Source: Mastigias papua
Taxonomy: Eukaryota > Cnidaria > Scyphozoa > Rhizostomeae > Mastigiidae
DNA: 64,000 nt
NCBI GenBank assembly: GCA_964019165.1
Contig: OZ025278.1
Location: forward strand, 6,786,119 to 6,850,118
Direction of reading: 5' to 3'
Below, in pieces: positions 59,701-64,000 of this stretch. The position numbers and the translations under genes are program-made. A model generated the notes under the pieces. The model was not told where the DNA came from, made no database searches, and saw only the letters and a list, made by a program, of their open reading frames with translations. The first letter of the stretch is position 1. Each line of letters starts with the position of its first letter.

Positions 59701-61865
59701 CCATGCCCACTTGCAACATGAAAAGAGAATGAAAAACCAAGTAACATTTTCCAGATCTTAGAATGGCAGTGCTGTTGAGTAAGGACAGATTTTTTTGTTG
59801 CCATATGAACATATAGTAAAAGCAGAGATTTTTTCAAGCTTTCAAAACTGTTGAATCAAATTGTTCATTTGCGGCTACCACCGGAGATGGCGATAGATTC
59901 TGCCAAATGTTCCCAGATTCGAAAATCGCTACAAGCAAAATGAAACAAAGATGGCTTATATTATAAAGCATGGTCTTTGTCCATACTTCAGAGAGAGACT
60001 GAAGAGTGACTTTCATGCAAAAGCTTTTTGTTTCAAGTTTGATGAAACAACAACCTCACAGGTGAAAAAGCAATGCGATGGTTTTGGACAGTATTGGAGC
60101 AAGTGTCAAAACGGGATTGTTGTGACATATTGTTGATCATTGTTCGTTGGCCATTTTCCGACTGAGAAACCTTTCAAGCATTTCTTTGCATTCATCGAGC
60201 AAATTGGACTTGATATTACAGTTATGTCGCATCTTGGCAGGGATGGACCAAACGTGAATTTGAAATTCCAACGTTTTCTTCTGCAGTCATCATTACCAGC
60301 TGAGGCACGAACGTCATTTTGGACATTGGGTCTTGCCCAATGCATATTGTGCATAATGCCTGTAGAAAAGGTGTTTTGCAATTGAATTTCAATGCTGATC
60401 AATTTGCTTTAGACATTCATTTCTTGTTTATGCAGTCAGCTGCACGTCGGCCTGATTATAAAAGTATGGTCGAGTTTGCTGTTGTTGTCTCAGAGAATGC
60501 TTTGAAGCATTCCACGACCAGGTGAGTGAGCATGTGGAAAGTTGTAGTGCGGTTGATTGAACATTATGATAATCTGAAAGAATACTTTTTGATTTTCCTT
60601 CTCACTACCTCTTCATTTAAAGCAAGCGTTAAGAAGAGTTCTCACCTCGAAAACATTTGCAGGATGCTGAAAGATGATACCACATTGTGCTTTTTATCCT
60701 TTGTAGCCTATTTTGCTACAGACTTTGAATCGTTTTTGACAAAGTTTCAATCTATGAAGCCGTTGATCTATACTTTGTATGAAGAAATTTTGACATTACT
60801 GTGGAACATCATGGCTAGGTTTGTAAGGTCAAAGCATCTTACTGAGATGAAAGATGGAGAGAAACATGCTCTCCCTGTGAATCAGCCACTGCTGGTAAAT
60901 ACTTGCGATAAAGATGTTGTCAAGGGCCTCCATCACGTTGATGTTGGTACAAAAGCTAGTGGGCTCTCTTTGTCATCTTCTTTGGGTATTGGGGAAGTTG
61001 AGAAGAAGTTTCGTAGTGACTGCCTTCAAGCATACGGAAATGTAGCTGATTACTTGAAAAAAATGCTACCGATTAATTCATTGATTGAGAATGCAGCATT
61101 TATAAATCCAGAGAAAGAAATGCTAGTGGTTCTCTTGAAGTTATTGCAAAGCTTGCAAAAATGGTTCTGTCAGCATTGTCAAATATATTGCCAGCTATTT
61201 TCCCTGCTTTTCTCACTACTGAAGATGTGTGTGACATTGTGATGGAGGCTCTACCAGACTGAAAAATTCCCAGACTCGGCCTATCAAACAAGTGCGGAAA
61301 ATAAGCTGATGTTAGGATGACAAAACAAGCTGTCCTCAAAAAACAGCATTCTTATTGGGAAGGAATTTTCATGTTGACTGGGGTCGACTCGGTATCAAAG
61401 GAGTCACCAAAATGTGACATTGTGAAATTTGTTTTCCATTTAGAGAGGCTGATGGGATCTGATGGTAAACAAAAGTGTGTGTTCCTTGTTTCGCTGTTTC
61501 AAGTAATTCTTTCACTTTCACAGAAGAACAGTGCGCTTGAAAATGATTTCTCCATTAGTAAAGCAATGTTTAATGTTCATGTAATTTCTTTGGGTGAGTC
61601 GACAATTGAGGCCTTGCGCTTTGTAAAAGATGCACTTTTACCGTACCCATCAATACTTGATATTCCTACCACAAGATCTTTGGTAAATAAAGTGAAAGAT
61701 GCAAGAAAACGGTATGTGGCCAACTTGGAATCTACAAGGAAGATTGAAGAAGAAGAAGTAACAAGGAAAAAGGAGCTGGATGCCAAAAACATGGTTGAAT
61801 ATGTGAAATGTGAGGAATACATATACTCTGAACCAGATAACTGCATGGAAACACACTTATTTTGA
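59700..61865 (+). pseudogene. hAT-like transposase pseudogene
   Basis: Frames put together give, in order, SFAATTGDGDRFCQMFPDSK (about 59870), LCPYFRERLKSDFHAKAF (about 59970), FCFKFDETTT (about 60030), VGHFPTEKPFKHFF (about 60145), SHLGRDGPNVNLKF (about 60230), IVHNACRKG (about 60345), then a long open part with LIEHYDNLKEYFLIFL (about 60555). The region 61317-61865 ends in a coiled, basic tail (RKIEEEEVTRKKELDAKN). FRAMFPDS, FDES, HLGMDGPNVNW and YFDSQFL-type motifs mark a large hAT-like transposase family common in invertebrates. Several frameshifts and stops inactivate it. Confidence 0.65.
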
Positions 61866-61868
61866 AAG

Positions 61869-62498
61869 ATACTACATCATGGGTACTACATCATGGATAC
61901 TGCATCATGGATACTACATCATGGATACTACATCATGGATACTACATCATGGATACTACGTCATGGATACTGCATCATGGATACTACATCATGGATACTA
62001 CATCATGGATACTACATCATGGATACTACATCATGGATACTACATCATGGATACTACGTCATGGATACTACGTCATGGATACTACATCATGGATACTACG
62101 TCATGGATACTACATCATGGATACTACATCATGGATACTACGTCATGGATACTACATCACGGATACTACATCATGGATACTACTTCATGGATACTACATC
62201 ATGGATACTACATCATGGATACTACATCATGGATACTACGTCATGGATACTACATCATGGATACTACATGATGGATACTACCTCATGGATACTACATCAT
62301 GGATACTACATCATGGATACTACCTCATGGATACTACATCATGGATACTACATCATGGATACTACATCATGGATACTACATCATGGATACTACATCATGG
62401 ATACTACATCATGGATACTACATCATGGATACTACCTCAAGGATACTACCTCATGGGTACTACATCATGGATACTACAGCATGGATACTACATCATAG
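61869..62498 (+). repeat. 14-bp tandem array, 45 copies
   Basis: The unit atactacatcatgg is repeated 45 times with no length change (630 bp). Variation is confined mainly to one base of catc (cgtc, cctc, cttc, catg). Because 14 is not a multiple of three, all three + frames read the same 14-residue peptide cycle and stay open, which explains the long open frames here. The array begins four bases after the stop of the transposase pseudogene. Confidence 0.97.
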
Positions 62499-63060
62499 AT
62501 ACTAATACTTGACTCATAGTGGCGAATACTCCTCTCCTCCTCTTCCTCGTCCCGCATCCTACATACAAGCATCCAAATCACTACATAGCCGCTTTTTTAG
62601 AATAAAAACAAAACGATCTAGATATAAAGTTGTGAAGTGGCTAAATGCAAATAAGACGATGCATGCCCAAATCGAACTGACACTTGTGTCCTCTAAGCGA
62701 TCTACTAGAATATGCCATTTGTTCCATTTTCCCTCTCGGGTTTTGCTCATGTTCTCCATCACCGCTAATTTCAAACTTGTAGCATTTTTGGGCGACACAT
62801 TGCTATAATAGTATTGGACTTCTGAATATGCAACCCCTAGTAATCATACACATATTATCTTACAATCAATACCTCCCTCAGTTTTATTGACAACAGTATA
62901 GATAATCACTCGCTGAACCTATGTTAACATATAGCACTTTCCCCTTCTTACGAATTATAATAAGGATATTATATTTAACTACATTTAACTAAACTAATGA
63001 GCCAAAATCCCCATACAGTGTCCATGATATCCTCATCATTTTTCTCCAGAACCCACTACT
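62499..63060. other. intergenic, nothing recognised
   Basis: I see no gene, repeat or regulatory site in this stretch. It separates the 14-bp array from the LINE pseudogene. Confidence 0.5.
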
Positions 63061-63063
63061 ATA

Positions 63064-64000
63064 ATGACGGTACCATGCACAAGACAAGAGACAAGAGGAA
63101 GAATAAATGCTGCACCCTTTATAATTCTCTCCTTGTATAGGCCTCCCAGCTATCCGATAGACACTTTCGATAAGCTTAAACAAGTCATGCGTTTCTTAGA
63201 ATTAGAGGGGAAGGAGATAGTTCTATTAGGGGATATAAATTGTGACCTTTCGGGAAATTCTAACTCAACTCATGGCTCAGCACCCATGTTTTCAGGGAAC
63301 ATTAGACACATTAAAGATATATAAGAACCTTTCGGCCTGACGCAGCTGATTTCCGAACCGACACGTGAAGCCGAACATACTTCCACTCTGATAGATCATA
63401 TTGCTGTCAGTAATGTAAGAAACATTTCAAAATCTGGTGTTGTTAAGACTGCCATTAACGATCATTATCTGGTTTATTTAGTAAGGAATTACCTTGGTGA
63501 TATTGAGCGAAACAAATCTATACTAGGCAGATGAAAAACTTCAATGGGGAAGCTTTCTTTCGGCATCTCTCCCTATGATTATTCAAGTCTGAAGGATTTG
63601 TTTAGGAGTAGGGAAAACTAAAAGCTGTTGCAGTCAAATCAAAATCTGAAATCCATATGAGCGCATATAGGCAAGTATGAAATAAAGTAAATAAAATGAA
63701 TGCCTATCTAAAAAAGACATATTTCACAAACATTATACATGAAGCGGAAGGTAATTTGAAGGAAACATAGTCTACTGTCAGCAAACTTGTAAATAAACGA
63801 TCGAAAACGACGAAAATTCAATCTTTTAAAGCCGATGGTATTGCCATTTTCGATTCTAGGGAAATTGCTACCTCAATGAATCAGTTCCTTTGCACTGTTA
63901 GAGAAAAACTGAACAATGGTATAACTGAAACTGGAAATCCCCTTTTGAAGGATGAATATACTGTAAGTCCTAAAAATGCTACTTTTAGCTTCATACCTGT
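63064..64000 (+). pseudogene. LINE endonuclease domain, partial, runs off the window
   Basis: The reading has ILSLYRPPSYPIDTFDKLKQ, then EIVLLGDINCDLSG and, after a stop at 63322, GLTQLISEPTREAEHTSTLI with DHIAVSN and NDHYLVY. SLYRPPS, GDINxD and DHxxxS are active-site motifs of the apurinic endonuclease domain of CR1/Jockey-like LINEs. After 63530 further fragments (KLVNKRSKTTKIQSF, ATSMNQFLCTV) are the linker before the reverse transcriptase, which must lie beyond the window. Stops and frame changes show it is inactive. Confidence 0.8.

Noticed and set aside
61869..62498. CRISPR array
   Set aside because: The repeats are contiguous 14-bp units without spacers, in animal DNA; it is a minisatellite.
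61810..62512. Three overlapping frames of 150-216 codons that look like a repeat protein
   Set aside because: All three + frames read the same cycle because the DNA unit is 14 bp. There is no start context, splice signal or non-repeat domain.

Overview
The window is animal nuclear DNA: AT-rich, intron-dense and crowded with transposable elements. There are no bacterial-style operons. One host gene is recognisable, the 3' two thirds of a kinesin-3 motor gene of the KIF13/Khc-73 type, read on the + strand. I placed 17 coding exons from 848 to the stop at 52010-52012. They have GT-AG borders and matching phases throughout, and total 2,651 nt, or about 882 residues plus the stop. The motor and FHA domains must lie upstream of base 1. 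What is present is the KIF1B-like stalk segment, the conserved stalk and DUF3694-type region, a short low-complexity tail and a C-terminal CAP-Gly domain. That domain marks the gene as KIF13B/Khc-73-like rather than KIF13A-like. The strong match to vertebrate KIF13, the large introns and the mix of elements suggest a slowly evolving, probably marine, invertebrate such as a cnidarian or hemichordate. The species cannot be fixed from the sequence.

Layout. Bases 1-847 are intron. 848-12686 carry the stalk exons. 12687-20803 is an 8.1-kb intron with two short tandem arrays and a TAA-flanked inverted-repeat element that holds a tRNA-like SINE. 20804-30721 carry the most conserved exons; their introns hold a TTAA-flanked inverted-repeat element, two foldback elements, a tRNA-derived SINE, a hAT-like remnant and a 185-bp TA tract. 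30722-36560 is an intron with a small hAT-type element, a second TA tract between direct repeats, a deleted Harbinger element and a LINE fragment. 36561-42414 carry the tail exons and the first half of the CAP-Gly domain. 42415-51905 is a 9.5-kb last intron that splits the CAP-Gly domain. It contains SINE copies, one broken by a hAT-type element, and a 4-kb PIF/Harbinger transposon into which an inverted-repeat element with a LINE fragment is nested. A TGATA-type satellite ends about 100 bp before the last exon.

Downstream of the kinesin gene (52013-64000) I see no host gene. The region is a chain of decayed mobile elements: a protein-coding element I recognise but cannot name, interrupted by the 3' end of an RTE-like LINE; a hAT-like transposase pseudogene; a 45-copy 14-bp tandem array that starts directly after that pseudogene's stop; and a LINE endonuclease pseudogene that runs off the window.

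The genes do not form a pathway. The kinesin is the only functional unit, and the rest is mobile-element debris around and inside it. I found no convincing undescribed biological system. The most unusual items are the nested elements, the foldback families, the 14-bp array that is open in all three forward frames, and a conserved KIF13 block that I could not locate.
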